This document shows positions 52,600 through 62,021 of a stretch of 64,000 nucleotides of DNA, piece by piece; positions within the stretch are counted from its first letter, which is position 1; each line of letters opens with the position of its first letter. Both the position numbers and the translations under genes were made by a program. Origin of the DNA: Nitrospira lenta (GTDB taxonomy: Bacteria; Nitrospirota; Nitrospiria; Nitrospirales; Nitrospiraceae); the NCBI GenBank assembly GCA_945905765.1, contig CAMDPZ010000001.1, forward strand, positions 1-64,000, in the 5' to 3' direction. The notes beneath the pieces are model-generated. The model ran no database searches and had not been told where the DNA came from. It was given only the letters and a program-made list of their open reading frames with translations.

Positions 52600-55188
52600 T
52601 TAGCGAAATCGATCCAGATACCTGCGTAAGGCGCTGGTCTCTCGCTCTCGAACCGTGACGGCGACCCGCAATTGCTCGAGGTTTTGTTCCAGCGTTTTCC
52701 CGCCCAGGTCGATCTGACGAGTCGTGAAAAAATCCCGCACATCCCGTTCGAGTTCCGGAGTGGCGAGGTTGACGATGCCACCGCACATGCGCCGCAATCC
52801 TTGCTTGGGAAAGAGTTGATCCATCTTCTCCCAGTTCGCCTTGACGAAATCCCAGGCCAACTCTCTGCCAGAGACATTGCTCAGGACCGCGCTGACGAGG
52901 AACGGCGCATCCTGGGTACGGATCTCTCCACTGATGGTGCGGGCGAGGGTCCGTTCGAGCAAGGATTTCTGTTGGAATGTCGCAAGAGAGAACAGATAGC
53001 GCCGCTCTTCCTGCGGGGTGGAGGCGGAGCGAAACCCTGCGTCGAACTCAGCGTACCGGGCCCCGTCACCCCGATGGGCAAGAATCGCGACGAGCGCTGG
53101 CACAATATTAGGATCGACCGCCGTGACGTCCTTTCGATAGGCCCGATACAGCTCTGCCGCGCGATCTTGGGTAGCGGAATCATTGCCAAGCTTTCCCATC
53201 GCCCCGATCAAGTCTCCCCGCAGCTGTTTCGTCCCTTCGCTCTCGCCGCTCTTGGGCGCCCAACCTAGCTCTGCCACGGCCGGACCGACTCGCGCCCGCA
53301 CGAAGGCTTCCCATGCCGGGCGATCCTCCGCTGCAACAATCTTATTAAGGAACGAAAAGGAATCCAGCAGGACGGCCCAAACATTCTTGTCCCGCTCAGC
53401 CATGAAACGGCTGGTCAGGTCGAGATAGTCCGTCAGGGACATGAGGCCTGCGACGGTCGTAGCCCAGGCATCGTTGACGAGGTTGAACCGTTCCGTGACG
53501 GCGAGACGATCGAGGCCTCCGTCCAGCAATCGACGAAGTAAATCCGACTCATACCTCACTCGATAGAAACCGTGGCCCCCTTCGTTGAGGAGCAGGGACT
53601 CCCAACCTTGCGGGAGCGCAACGGTCGTCTCCTTCTCCGTCAGCAACAGGCGGGAGGTGCTGACCTTACCGTTGGCCGTAACCCTCATCTGGAGCGGAAC
53701 CTGCCATTGCTGGTCTTGCGATGAGCCTGACTGAGTCCCGCTCAGGTAACTGAACCGTTGTTGCGTAATCGTCAGTCCGGATGGCCCAGTCACCTTGGCG
53801 GTCAGGAGCGGAAAGCCCGGCTGGAAAATCCACCCGTTCATCAGCTCCGGCACCGGCTGCTTGGCAATCTTCCCCAGCGACAGCCAGAGGTCGTTCGTAT
53901 CAGCATTCCCATAGGCATGGGCCTGCAAATAATCGCGGACCCCGTCGCGGAAGACCGTCGGACCGATGTGCTGCTCCAACATGCGTAGCACCGACGCGCC
54001 CTTTTCGTACGTCAGGACATCGAACATCGCGTCGGCGTCCTTGGGGGCCTGCACCGGATATTCGATCGGTCTGGTGCTCTGAAGTCCGTCGACGGAAAAA
54101 GCCGCGGCGCGCGAGACGCCAAAACTATCCCACCGTTTCCATTCCGGCTTCCAGACATCCACCGCCATCATTTCCATGAAGGTCGCGAAGGCTTCGTTCA
54201 GCCAGAGCCCGTTCCACCAGGACATGGTGACCAAATCGCCGAACCACATATGGGCGTTTTCATGAGCCACCACATCGGCCACTCGCTCCAGCTCTCCATG
54301 TGTGGCGCTCTGCCGATCGACCAGCAAGGCCGTTTCCCGATAGGTAATGGCGCCAAGATTTTCCATGGCGCCTGAGGCAAAGTCAGGAATGGCGAGCAGG
54401 TCCAGCTTGTCGCCGGGATAGGGAATGCCGTAGTAGATTTCAAAAAATGAGAGCGACGCTGCCGCAATGTCTTGGCCGAATGTGGCGAGGTGCTTTTTCC
54501 CAGGGACGGCCCAGAGACGCAAGGGGGTCCGGCCAACCATCGTCGGTTCGGTCGGTTCGATCTTGCCAACGATGAAAGCCACCAGGTAGGTGGACATCTT
54601 CATGGTATCGGCGAAGCGCAGCACCTTCTTCCCCCCCTCCACCGTTTCCGATGTGATCATGCTGTTGGAGACAGCGGTCAAGGCCGGATCGATGACCAGC
54701 GTAGTGGCAAAAACCGCTTTGAAGTCCGGTTCATCCCAGCAGGGGAAGGCCCGCCTGGCATCGGTCGCTTCAAATTGCGTCGCGGCCATGTTATGCGTCG
54801 CGCCCTGCTCGTCCTTGTAGGTACTGCGATAAAACCCACGCAACTTGTCGTTGAGCGTTCCGCTAAATAGGATCGTCAACCGCCAGGTTCCGGACGAAAG
54901 GGGCTGGGCGAATGTGAAGCGGCAGCGCTGAAGCGGTTCGTCCAATACAATCGTGGCCTCTTGCGCTTGACCCGGCAGGCCTTCGATCCTGGCTGAAACA
55001 ATGTCGAGTTCTATCGCGTTGAGGAAGATATCAGATGTCGGCTGAGAAACCGTGAGCGTGATGGTTTCCTGTCCGGCAAAGGTCGCGTTGGTCAGGTCCG
55101 GCTCCAATCGCAGGTCATAACGAGTCGGGACCACCTGCCTCGGAAGTCTGTAGGGATCGAGTGTGACCGGAGAAGGGTTCTGGTTCAT
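52600..55188 (-). CDS. pepN: M1 family aminopeptidase
   Basis: An 862-residue zinc metallopeptidase. The exopeptidase motif GAMENLGAITYRE and the zinc motif H309-ENA-H313 with the downstream Glu in WLNEAFATFMEM are all present. The four-domain M1 layout with a long helical C-terminus (ERAP/PepN-like) fits the length. It has no signal peptide, so it acts in the cytoplasm in peptide turnover. The ATG overlaps the stop of rpiA by 4 bases. It is the last gene of the probable operon that starts near 62.6 kb. Confidence 0.94.
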   Translation of the reverse strand: MNQNPSPVTLDPYRLPRQVVPTRYDLRLEPDLTNATFAGQETITLTVSQPTSDIFLNAIELDIVSARIEGLPGQAQEATIVLDEPLQRCRFTFAQPLSSGTWRLTILFSGTLNDKLRGFYRSTYKDEQGATHNMAATQFEATDARRAFPCWDEPDFKAVFATTLVIDPALTAVSNSMITSETVEGGKKVLRFADTMKMSTYLVAFIVGKIEPTEPTMVGRTPLRLWAVPGKKHLATFGQDIAAASLSFFEIYYGIPYPGDKLDLLAIPDFASGAMENLGAITYRETALLVDRQSATHGELERVADVVAHENAHMWFGDLVTMSWWNGLWLNEAFATFMEMMAVDVWKPEWKRWDSFGVSRAAAFSVDGLQSTRPIEYPVQAPKDADAMFDVLTYEKGASVLRMLEQHIGPTVFRDGVRDYLQAHAYGNADTNDLWLSLGKIAKQPVPELMNGWIFQPGFPLLTAKVTGPSGLTITQQRFSYLSGTQSGSSQDQQWQVPLQMRVTANGKVSTSRLLLTEKETTVALPQGWESLLLNEGGHGFYRVRYESDLLRRLLDGGLDRLAVTERFNLVNDAWATTVAGLMSLTDYLDLTSRFMAERDKNVWAVLLDSFSFLNKIVAAEDRPAWEAFVRARVGPAVAELGWAPKSGESEGTKQLRGDLIGAMGKLGNDSATQDRAAELYRAYRKDVTAVDPNIVPALVAILAHRGDGARYAEFDAGFRSASTPQEERRYLFSLATFQQKSLLERTLARTISGEIRTQDAPFLVSAVLSNVSGRELAWDFVKANWEKMDQLFPKQGLRRMCGGIVNLATPELERDVRDFFTTRQIDLGGKTLEQNLEQLRVAVTVRERETSALRRYLDRFR

Positions 55189-55880
55189 GTCCTCGTCGCG
55201 GGGTAGGTCTCAACTCCGTTGGCTGTGCCCACGATGAGCAGGTCCGTTCGTCCGACAAAGAGACCGGTCTCGACGACTCCAGGAATCAGGTTCAAGGCGA
55301 TCTCCAGTTCGCGCGGATTGTCGATCCGTGCCAGATGGACATCCAGAATCACATGGCCTGCTTCCGTGTGAAACGGGGATCCGTTCCGCTCCCGGAGCAC
55401 CACAGGACTCTTCGTAAGGGCTTCGATTTCTCTGGCCGTGCTGCCCCAGCCAAAGGGAATCACTTCGATCGGGAGAGGGAAGGAGCCCCCCAATACCGGC
55501 ACTCGCTTCGTATGATCGACCAGAACGATGAACTGCTTGGCCGAGGCTGCGACAATTTTTTCTTTCAACAAGGCGCCGCCGCCGCCCTTGATGAGGTTGA
55601 AGGCTGGATCAACCTGATCTGCTCCGTCGATCGCAACATCGATCACCCAGGCATTGTCTGCATCGATAAGGGTGATGCCCTGTTCCCTGGCAAGCGTCGC
55701 CGTTTCTTTGGACGTGGGCACGCCACGAAGCTTCATCCCGGCGCGGACCTTCTCCCCCAGCGCCATGACCATATGTTTCGCCGTGGAGCCGGTCCCCAGT
55801 CCGACGACCATGCCATCGCGCACGTACTCGACGGCTTTCAACGCCGCCGCCTGTTTCAATGCATCCAGATCCATCGCCAT
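55185..55880 (-). CDS. rpiA: Ribose-5-phosphate isomerase A
   Basis: Interconverts ribose 5-phosphate and ribulose 5-phosphate. The 231 residues have VGLGTGSTAKHMV, DGADQVD and KGGGGALLKEKI, the conserved phosphate-binding and catalytic motifs of RpiA. In an autotroph it serves the pentose phosphate pathway and nucleotide synthesis. It overlaps glk by one base and pepN by four. Confidence 0.96.
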   Translation of the reverse strand: MAMDLDALKQAAALKAVEYVRDGMVVGLGTGSTAKHMVMALGEKVRAGMKLRGVPTSKETATLAREQGITLIDADNAWVIDVAIDGADQVDPAFNLIKGGGGALLKEKIVAASAKQFIVLVDHTKRVPVLGGSFPLPIEVIPFGWGSTAREIEALTKSPVVLRERNGSPFHTEAGHVILDVHLARIDNPRELEIALNLIPGVVETGLFVGRTDLLIVGTANGVETYPATRT

Positions 55881-56953
55881 TATGATGACGCCTGCCTGGC
55901 GAGGTGCGCGGCGAACGATGCGGCGCCGAGCAAGGCGGTCTGTTGGTTCATCACGACTTTGACCGGAATCGAACTCATCAAGCGTTTGTAGCGGCCCTTG
56001 TTCGTGAACGACTTCATAAATGTCCCGTCCTTCAGTTTGGCGAGCAGCTTGGGTGCCATCCCTCCGCCCAGATAGACGCCGTTGAGCGACATGGCCTTCA
56101 AGGCCAGATTGCCGGCTTCGGCTCCGTAGATCGAGGCAAAGAGATCGAGCGTCAGCTTGGCGATGTCCGCCGTACCTTTGAGGCCGGCTTCTGCGATCAC
56201 CGCCGCCGGGTCTCCGGCCTTGATTTGTTCTGAGAGCCAGGTCGGCTCGTTCTTCTTGCTATCGCGAACATAATCATAGATGGCATGCAGGCCAGGCCCT
56301 GACAGGACCCGCTCGTAACTGACGTGCAGGTAATGGCCGCGCAGATGGCGCAAGAGTTCGATCTCGTTGTCGTTATTCGGCGCGAAGTCGGCATGGCCGC
56401 CTTCCGACGGCATGGGCTGATAGCGCGACCCGTTCCAACAGAGGATGGACTCACCCAGTCCCGTTCCCGCTGCGATGAGGGCGAGCGCCTGATTATGGGG
56501 CGGAGGCGTGCCGGCGTTGAGGACTTCGACTTCGTCGGGCCGGAGCAACAAAATACCGTGGGCCATGGCCTCAAGATCGTTGAGGAGCCGGACGTTCGGG
56601 ATGTCGAAGTGTTTGGCCAATGCCGCGCCATCCACCACCCAGGGAAGGTTGGTCGTCTGGCAATGGTTCTGAATGACGGGGCCGGCGATGCCGAAACAGG
56701 CTGCGTCAATCTTCAGCGGTTCTTCCGCCGGACGTTCCTCTTCCGGTTCCTCACTAGTATTTTTTTCAGCGTCGTATTCGTCGATGGGCGTCGGAGGTTT
56801 CGGCGGGACAAGAAACTCCTCGAGCATGTCCTGAAGGCAGGTGTAATCGGCGCTATGGAAAGACTCCAGCCGGATGGGGTCGACGCGGTCTTTCTTCCAA
56901 TCGAACAGGGCTAAGTGAGTTTTCGTGCCCCCGATATCACCGGCAACAATCAT
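55880..56953 (-). CDS. glk: Glucokinase with acidic insertion
   Basis: A ROK-like/bacterial glucokinase of 357 residues. AGDIGGTKTHLALFD is the phosphate-binding motif, IAAGTGLGESILCW the second, and HADFAPNNDNEIELL with its DN pair belongs to the glucose site. Compared with the roughly 320-residue E. coli enzyme it has an extra acidic, Pro-rich segment at residues about 50-80 (KPPTPIDEYDAEKNTSEE and beyond). It phosphorylates glucose in the cytoplasm. It abuts pgl with no gap. Confidence 0.92.
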   Translation of the reverse strand: MIVAGDIGGTKTHLALFDWKKDRVDPIRLESFHSADYTCLQDMLEEFLVPPKPPTPIDEYDAEKNTSEEPEEERPAEEPLKIDAACFGIAGPVIQNHCQTTNLPWVVDGAALAKHFDIPNVRLLNDLEAMAHGILLLRPDEVEVLNAGTPPPHNQALALIAAGTGLGESILCWNGSRYQPMPSEGGHADFAPNNDNEIELLRHLRGHYLHVSYERVLSGPGLHAIYDYVRDSKKNEPTWLSEQIKAGDPAAVIAEAGLKGTADIAKLTLDLFASIYGAEAGNLALKAMSLNGVYLGGGMAPKLLAKLKDGTFMKSFTNKGRYKRLMSSIPVKVVMNQQTALLGAASFAAHLARQASS

Positions 56954-57736
56954 CTAGTCCTCATGTACGATCATGCTCACTCGATCTCTCGACAGCCCTG
57001 CGGCAGCCGCCGGGTCGAGCAGCCAGATAAGGCGGCCCTCGTCCGGCGCGACCAACGATGCCGGGAGCTGCCGGTCTGCCTCGGTCTTCGGGTCGAGAAT
57101 GGCGCTCACGACTCCTGCTTTACCGGCTCCCGCGACGAGAAACAGTACCACACTCGCCCGGTTGATCACACCTAGGGTCATCGTCAATCTGGTTGGAGGA
57201 TCTTTTGGAGACTGCGTCACCGCGATCACGTTCTGGCGGTCCCGCAAAATCGGCGATCCAGGAAAGAGAGACGCGGTATGGCCATCCTCTCCCAGACCCA
57301 GGAGAATGAGGTCGAGCTGTGGCATGGCCGGGGCGGGAGTCTTCGTTGCGCGACGCAGTTGCTGTTCATAGTCAGCCGCCGCCGCCTGTTGATCGCAGGA
57401 TTCCCCCGCCATACGGCAGACCTGCGACGGACCAATATTCAGCGGGATGAAGAGGGCCTGGCTGGCTAAGGCGTAATTGCTCCGGGGATCATCCGGAGGG
57501 ACGCAACGTTCGTCGCCGAAAAAAAATGTGGTGCGGGACCAATCGAAACGGCCGGCAAACACGGAAGAGGTCAGGGCTTCATAGAGGAGTGCCGGCGTCG
57601 CACCGCCGGAGAGGGCGATGAAGAATTGCCCCTTCTCGCGAAGGGCCTCACGGCCCACCGACTGCACAAGCTCAGCGGCGGTCGCGGCCCAGGAGTGACG
57701 ATCGGAAGAGAGGCGGATCTCGGGGGTGCCGGCCAT
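56954..57736 (-). CDS. pgl: 6-phosphogluconolactonase (DevB/Pgl type)
   Basis: Hydrolyses 6-phosphogluconolactone to 6-phosphogluconate. At 260 residues it has the NagB/DevB fold with ALSGGATPALLYEAL, FFGDERCVPPDDPRSNY, and LILLGLGEDGHTASLFPG (the catalytic region). It is separated from pgi by one base. The zwf and gnd genes are not in the window. Confidence 0.94.
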   Translation of the reverse strand: MAGTPEIRLSSDRHSWAATAAELVQSVGREALREKGQFFIALSGGATPALLYEALTSSVFAGRFDWSRTTFFFGDERCVPPDDPRSNYALASQALFIPLNIGPSQVCRMAGESCDQQAAAADYEQQLRRATKTPAPAMPQLDLILLGLGEDGHTASLFPGSPILRDRQNVIAVTQSPKDPPTRLTMTLGVINRASVVLFLVAGAGKAGVVSAILDPKTEADRQLPASLVAPDEGRLIWLLDPAAAAGLSRDRVSMIVHED

Positions 57737-57737
57737 C

Positions 57738-59498
57738 TTACTTTTTACTAGTGCCCCTGCTCTTGCTGCGCGTGCTAGTTGAAGGCCGGGCCTTTGTACG
57801 GGGCGCGAGAGATTTCGTCAAGGCCTGAATCGCCGCAAACGGGTTCTTGCCCAACGGCATCACGATGGCCTCCCGGCCATGCGCGTGCAACGCCTGTATG
57901 TCGCCGGCTGCCTGGGCCCGCGCGAGCGTCGCAAAGGTAAAGGCTGCTCCGGGGATCGCGAGATCCGGACTCATCTGATCGATGAGCTGTAAGAAAATTC
58001 CGTTCTTGGGGCCCCCTTTATGGAGCTGGCCCGTCGAATGGAGATAGCGCGGTCCATAGCCGGCCGTCGTCGTCACATGGTGATGGGAGACGAGCGCTCG
58101 CCGCAGCGCACGAAGGGTCTGCTCCATCTTTGGAGAGGGCGTCGTGTAGGCCAGGATGGCGACATAGATGCCGGGGCGGCAATGCCGCTTAAGTTGGGCC
58201 GCCGCCTTAGCAGGAGTGACGGTGACCTGCTTCGGCAACTTGCCGGTGGCTTGAACGGTCTTCAGCACACGGGCCGTGTTGTCTTTGCTTTCCTGAACGT
58301 TCGGTTGATCGAAGGGCTGAATCCCCAGGAGATGACCTGCCACAGCCGTGGCCACTTCCCAGCGAAAAAACTCGGCCCCGAGATCGTACCGGTCTTGAAG
58401 CGTGACGGTCAGAACGGGATGGCCCTCTCTGCCAAGCTTGGCGACTTGCTGATCGAGGGGTCTATTCTGATCGTCCTTCAGCCGGAGATACACGAACAAC
58501 CGATCTTGGCCATAGGCCTTCGCTGACACGCTCGGTTCGTTCGCGACAGGAATCAAGCCGGTGCCTTCTTTCCCCGTGCTTTCCGCGAGTAGTTGCTCCG
58601 CCCAGAGACCAAAGGCCGCGATCTGAGGTGCCGCAATAATAGTGACCTTATTGCGCCCCGCTTGCGCCAATGAGGCCATCGCCGCGCCAAGGTCTGCGCC
58701 CGGGTTATGGGCGAGAGGAGTCTGGACCTGGCAGATGCGAACCATCATGGCAGCCCGTGCCAGCAACTGCGCCACATCGATCCCCATCAACGCCGCCGGG
58801 ACCAACCCAAAATAGGAGAGCACCGAATACCGTCCACCGATGTCGGCGGGGCTGGTAAAGACTCGGCCGAACCGATGTTCCGCTGCCAGCTTCTCCAACC
58901 CGGTGCCGGGATCGGTAATGGCAATAAATTGTTCGCCTCCTTGATGGCCCGGAGTCTGATGCACGAGTTTCCAGAAATGGGCGAAGAGGGACAGGACCTC
59001 GATAGTCCCGCCGGACTTACTGGCGAGGATGAACAGGCTGCGAGCCGGATCAATCGCCTCTGTGACCTGCCGAACCCAGCCGGGGATCGTGGAATCGAGG
59101 ACCCACAAACGCGGAAAGCCGCGGCTCGATCCAAACGAGGCGCGCAACACTTCAGGACCCAAGCTGCTGCCGCCCATGCCAAGGAGGACCACATCGCGGA
59201 TGCCGCGATCCTTCACGGAATTTGCGAAAACGTGTAACTCTTCGGCGTGCGCCTTCATCTCGCCGACGATCGTCAGCCAGCCGAGGCGGTTCGTGATATC
59301 GGTCGGATCTTCTTTCCATAGCCGATGATCGCGGGCCCACAGCCGCTCGACCGCATGGGATGCCGTGAGTCGCGCGTGAGCCGCTGTGACCAGCGCTTGC
59401 AGTTCTGGAGAAAATGATTGGGCAGTTTTGAGCTTCATCGCGCGCGATCCACTGGAATCGTCTATGCCGTCCGCACCTCTCGTACGGCTCCGGGTCAT
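57738..59498 (-). CDS. pgi: Glucose-6-phosphate isomerase
   Basis: A 586-residue protein with SIS domains: LLGMGGSSLGPEVLR, ILASKSGGTIEVLS (the sugar-phosphate loop) and GQDRLFVYLRL later. It resembles the isomerase part of transaldolase-isomerase fusions more than E. coli Pgi, and may be of that lineage. The C-terminus is a basic, Ser/Thr/Lys-rich tail of about 25 residues that lies outside the fold. The ATG at 59498 gives the longest form; the second ATG at 59438 may be the true start because the 20 extra residues look non-conserved. Confidence 0.92.
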   Translation of the reverse strand: MTRSRTRGADGIDDSSGSRAMKLKTAQSFSPELQALVTAAHARLTASHAVERLWARDHRLWKEDPTDITNRLGWLTIVGEMKAHAEELHVFANSVKDRGIRDVVLLGMGGSSLGPEVLRASFGSSRGFPRLWVLDSTIPGWVRQVTEAIDPARSLFILASKSGGTIEVLSLFAHFWKLVHQTPGHQGGEQFIAITDPGTGLEKLAAEHRFGRVFTSPADIGGRYSVLSYFGLVPAALMGIDVAQLLARAAMMVRICQVQTPLAHNPGADLGAAMASLAQAGRNKVTIIAAPQIAAFGLWAEQLLAESTGKEGTGLIPVANEPSVSAKAYGQDRLFVYLRLKDDQNRPLDQQVAKLGREGHPVLTVTLQDRYDLGAEFFRWEVATAVAGHLLGIQPFDQPNVQESKDNTARVLKTVQATGKLPKQVTVTPAKAAAQLKRHCRPGIYVAILAYTTPSPKMEQTLRALRRALVSHHHVTTTAGYGPRYLHSTGQLHKGGPKNGIFLQLIDQMSPDLAIPGAAFTFATLARAQAAGDIQALHAHGREAIVMPLGKNPFAAIQALTKSLAPRTKARPSTSTRSKSRGTSKK

Positions 59499-59554
59499 CG
59501 ATCGTTTCTCAACATAGAGATATCGGACGGACGAAAGACAAACATAAGGCCTCT

Positions 59555-60193
59555 CTATGGCGTGGGGCGACGGATGAGAAAGGGCATGCCTTCCGTGACC
59601 GTCCAGGCGAGCGATTGCGCATGATCGAGCGAAACGGTGAGATCAAGGGAGGGAGGGGGCGGAGACATGTCTCCCGTCCGGAGGATCTGCCCCCATGCCG
59701 TGAGCCGGCGCCACCAGACTCGCCCTCGCTGCAGGGTCCATTGCCAGGGATTACCGTCCGTATTGGAGAGGACGAGGATCGTCAAAGGCGGGGAGAATTT
59801 GAGCGTAAACGTGGTCGGCATGTCGACCAGGGAAATGGGATCTTGCTCCGCCACGGCCATGGGATCGATTTTACGGCGAGTGACTTGCGGACGTTCACGG
59901 AGGCGGTACAGGGCTGCAAACCGCGACAGGTCGGACGCCGACCAGCGTTCGATCGGACTACGGTGGAGCTCGACGCCCCGGCCCTTAATCAAGATGACGT
60001 TGGCCGCGAGGTCCATAAACACATAGGTCTGGGGCTTGGCTGCGAGCTTGACCTCTTCTTCCAGCACTCTGGTGGCTTCTTGCAACGAGGCGGAGTCGGC
60101 CAAGTCCCCTGGCGGAATGACCTCCGGCTCGGCAGCCCAGCTTACCGAAATCAGGGACAAGAGAATGGAAAACGTTGCGCAGAGAAAAGTCAT
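59555..60193 (-). CDS. Exported protein, possible YkuD-like relic
   Basis: A 212-residue protein with a signal peptide (FSILLSLISVSWA, cleavage near residue 20). No catalytic Cys-His motif is present. The segment QTYVFMDLAANVILIKGRGVE resembles the first strands of the L,D-transpeptidase encoded immediately upstream (PYILVDTARNHLYIKRQDQ), which suggests a relative of the YkuD family that lacks the SHGC active site. It could be a regulator or a scaffold of peptidoglycan enzymes. That relation is inferred from a short match by eye. Confidence 0.6.
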   Translation of the reverse strand: MTFLCATFSILLSLISVSWAAEPEVIPPGDLADSASLQEATRVLEEEVKLAAKPQTYVFMDLAANVILIKGRGVELHRSPIERWSASDLSRFAALYRLRERPQVTRRKIDPMAVAEQDPISLVDMPTTFTLKFSPPLTILVLSNTDGNPWQWTLQRGRVWWRRLTAWGQILRTGDMSPPPPSLDLTVSLDHAQSLAWTVTEGMPFLIRRPTP

Positions 60194-60215
60194 AGGGGCT
60201 GCGCCAAGCGGCAGG

Positions 60216-60848
60216 TTAGAAAATCATGATCGGTGTGCCGACCTTGGCAAGCCGATACACACTCTTCAGATCGTCGTCGTTCAGTCTGATACAGCCGTGC
60301 GTCACATTTTTCCCGAGGAGGCGGGTATAGAGCGTCCCGTGAATAAAGTAGCCCTTCCCGAAGCCGAGCGCATATTCCCCGAGCACTCCCGGCTCAAGAC
60401 GGTCGGCCTGGCTCTTGGGGACCGCGAGCCCCTCTTCGATAAACGCCCAGTCCGGCTTGACCCAGACGGGATTGGTCAGCCGGGATTGTACGGTAAATTC
60501 GCCCCGTGGGGTATCAAAGATCCACTGCCCCTTCGACTCGCCCGGCTTGTCCAGGATCGTGCCGCTGCCGGTGGAGGCCAGCGCATCCAACATCACCTGA
60601 TCCTGCCGTTTGATATAGAGATGGTTGCGGGCCGTGTCGACCAGAATATAGGGCTGCGTCGGCATCAGCTGGGTCAGTTGCTTGGCCAGCGTTTTATAGC
60701 GAGCCTGAAGCGTGCGCAACGAGACAGGATCGACTGTGGCTGGGCGAACAGTTGATGCGGTCGACAGCGGCAGACCGCTGCTCTGCACCAGGGTGACCAG
60801 GAAGAGGCCCATCAGGCCAAACGACACAAATAGGAGGACGCGCTTCAT
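60216..60848 (-). CDS. L,D-transpeptidase (YkuD domain)
   Basis: A 210-residue protein with an N-terminal membrane anchor or signal (VLLFVSFGLMGLFLV). The YkuD domain is in the second half: FIHGTLYTRLLGKNVTHGC, the canonical His-x(n)-THGCIRLN motif with catalytic Cys, then LAKVGTPIMIF. It makes 3-3 cross-links or anchors lipoproteins in peptidoglycan. The start at 60848 follows an AAGGGAGG site. It lies 10 bases after the other L,D-transpeptidase gene. Confidence 0.92.
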   Translation of the reverse strand: MKRVLLFVSFGLMGLFLVTLVQSSGLPLSTASTVRPATVDPVSLRTLQARYKTLAKQLTQLMPTQPYILVDTARNHLYIKRQDQVMLDALASTGSGTILDKPGESKGQWIFDTPRGEFTVQSRLTNPVWVKPDWAFIEEGLAVPKSQADRLEPGVLGEYALGFGKGYFIHGTLYTRLLGKNVTHGCIRLNDDDLKSVYRLAKVGTPIMIF

Positions 60849-60858
60849 GAGGCCTCCC

Positions 60859-62007
60859 TTAGGTTTCTTCCCGTTGAACACCCAGCAGCACTAACGTCTG
60901 TGCGACGGAGTTCTGCTCATGCAGCGCGCCAACGATGGTGACGGGCGTGCCCTTCTCAACTCGATCAAACAGCTGAGTCATCTGTGGATTTTCGAGCATG
61001 ACGCACCCTAATGTTTGGGCCATCAATTCATTCTCGACTCCGTGGATTTCGATTTGTCCCCCGATGGCGCGCGAGGCCGGGATCTGTCCGGTCTTTCGTT
61101 CCAGCCGATAGCGCCGGCGATCCTCTTCGTTGGGATAGTCCAGAACCAACGCGCGATAAAACTGCGTCTGTCCCTGCCCGCGCTTGCGGTTGATCCGATA
61201 GCGGCCCTCCGGAGTAGCGCCATCGCCCTGATAACGCTTCTCGCGAATGCCATTGAAGCCGAGACGAACAGGATAGGACACAACCTTCTGCCCGTTGTGG
61301 TAAAGCGTCAACACACGATCGGCCTTATTGACCACAATCGCCGAAGTTTGGTGGGTACGAGACCAGGCGATGGTATCCTTGGCCATCTGTTGCCAACGGC
61401 TGATTCGCCCGCGATCCGCATACCGGCCAAACTCATTACCCAGCAAAACCGTTTGCGTGGCCAGATTCTGCGCAGCCCGGTCCGATGCGTCGAGCGAGCG
61501 GTCGTACTGGCCCTGCTCGTAGAAAGCATGGGCTTGTTTCATGAGCAGATCGGTTTCAACGGGTTTCTGCCCCAGCACGAGCCGGCTATCGATGGCGCTG
61601 ACTTGCACCGCCATCACCCGAAATCGATCCTCGACCTGGGCGATCTTGTTTTCCGCTGACTGGCGCAACGCTTCGCGCTCTTTGGTGAGACGGGCAACTG
61701 TCTGGGAGCCTTCTTCCTGGAGCCGCCGCAGGGCGAGCTCCAAATCGTTAGGCTCCCAGGGCCAGCGAATCAGGTCTTCGTCAGCCTGAACACGACTTTT
61801 CAGCGCCATCCACTGGTGGGCGAACCGAGCATAGTCGACCGGGGAAAACTCGGCCGCCCGCAACTCCATGAGGTCCCGATCAATGTTTTCAACCGCTTCG
61901 ATCGCATCTTGGGGCACGGCCTCCACGCAGCCGGTGAACAGACCGGCCAACGCCAAGGCTCCCCACCCCAAGACGATCGATGTAACTCGCGGACAGTGAT
62001 CAGACAT
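60859..62007 (-). CDS. L,D-transpeptidase lipoprotein with helical N-terminal region
   Basis: A 382-residue lipoprotein (lipobox FTGC, C27). Residues about 30-215 are helical and rich in Glu, Arg and Gln, perhaps a coiled-coil spacer. The YkuD domain follows (about 220-375). The active-site motif is IHGVENELMAQTLGC, so the Cys is there but the residue before Gly is Leu, not His, and the usual Arg after Cys-Ile is Met, like the YafK branch. It may have altered activity. It lies 14 bases after the lipoprotein gene upstream. Confidence 0.87.
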   Translation of the reverse strand: MSDHCPRVTSIVLGWGALALAGLFTGCVEAVPQDAIEAVENIDRDLMELRAAEFSPVDYARFAHQWMALKSRVQADEDLIRWPWEPNDLELALRRLQEEGSQTVARLTKEREALRQSAENKIAQVEDRFRVMAVQVSAIDSRLVLGQKPVETDLLMKQAHAFYEQGQYDRSLDASDRAAQNLATQTVLLGNEFGRYADRGRISRWQQMAKDTIAWSRTHQTSAIVVNKADRVLTLYHNGQKVVSYPVRLGFNGIREKRYQGDGATPEGRYRINRKRGQGQTQFYRALVLDYPNEEDRRRYRLERKTGQIPASRAIGGQIEIHGVENELMAQTLGCVMLENPQMTQLFDRVEKGTPVTIVGALHEQNSVAQTLVLLGVQREET

Positions 62008-62021
62008 AGGATCAGTCTATC

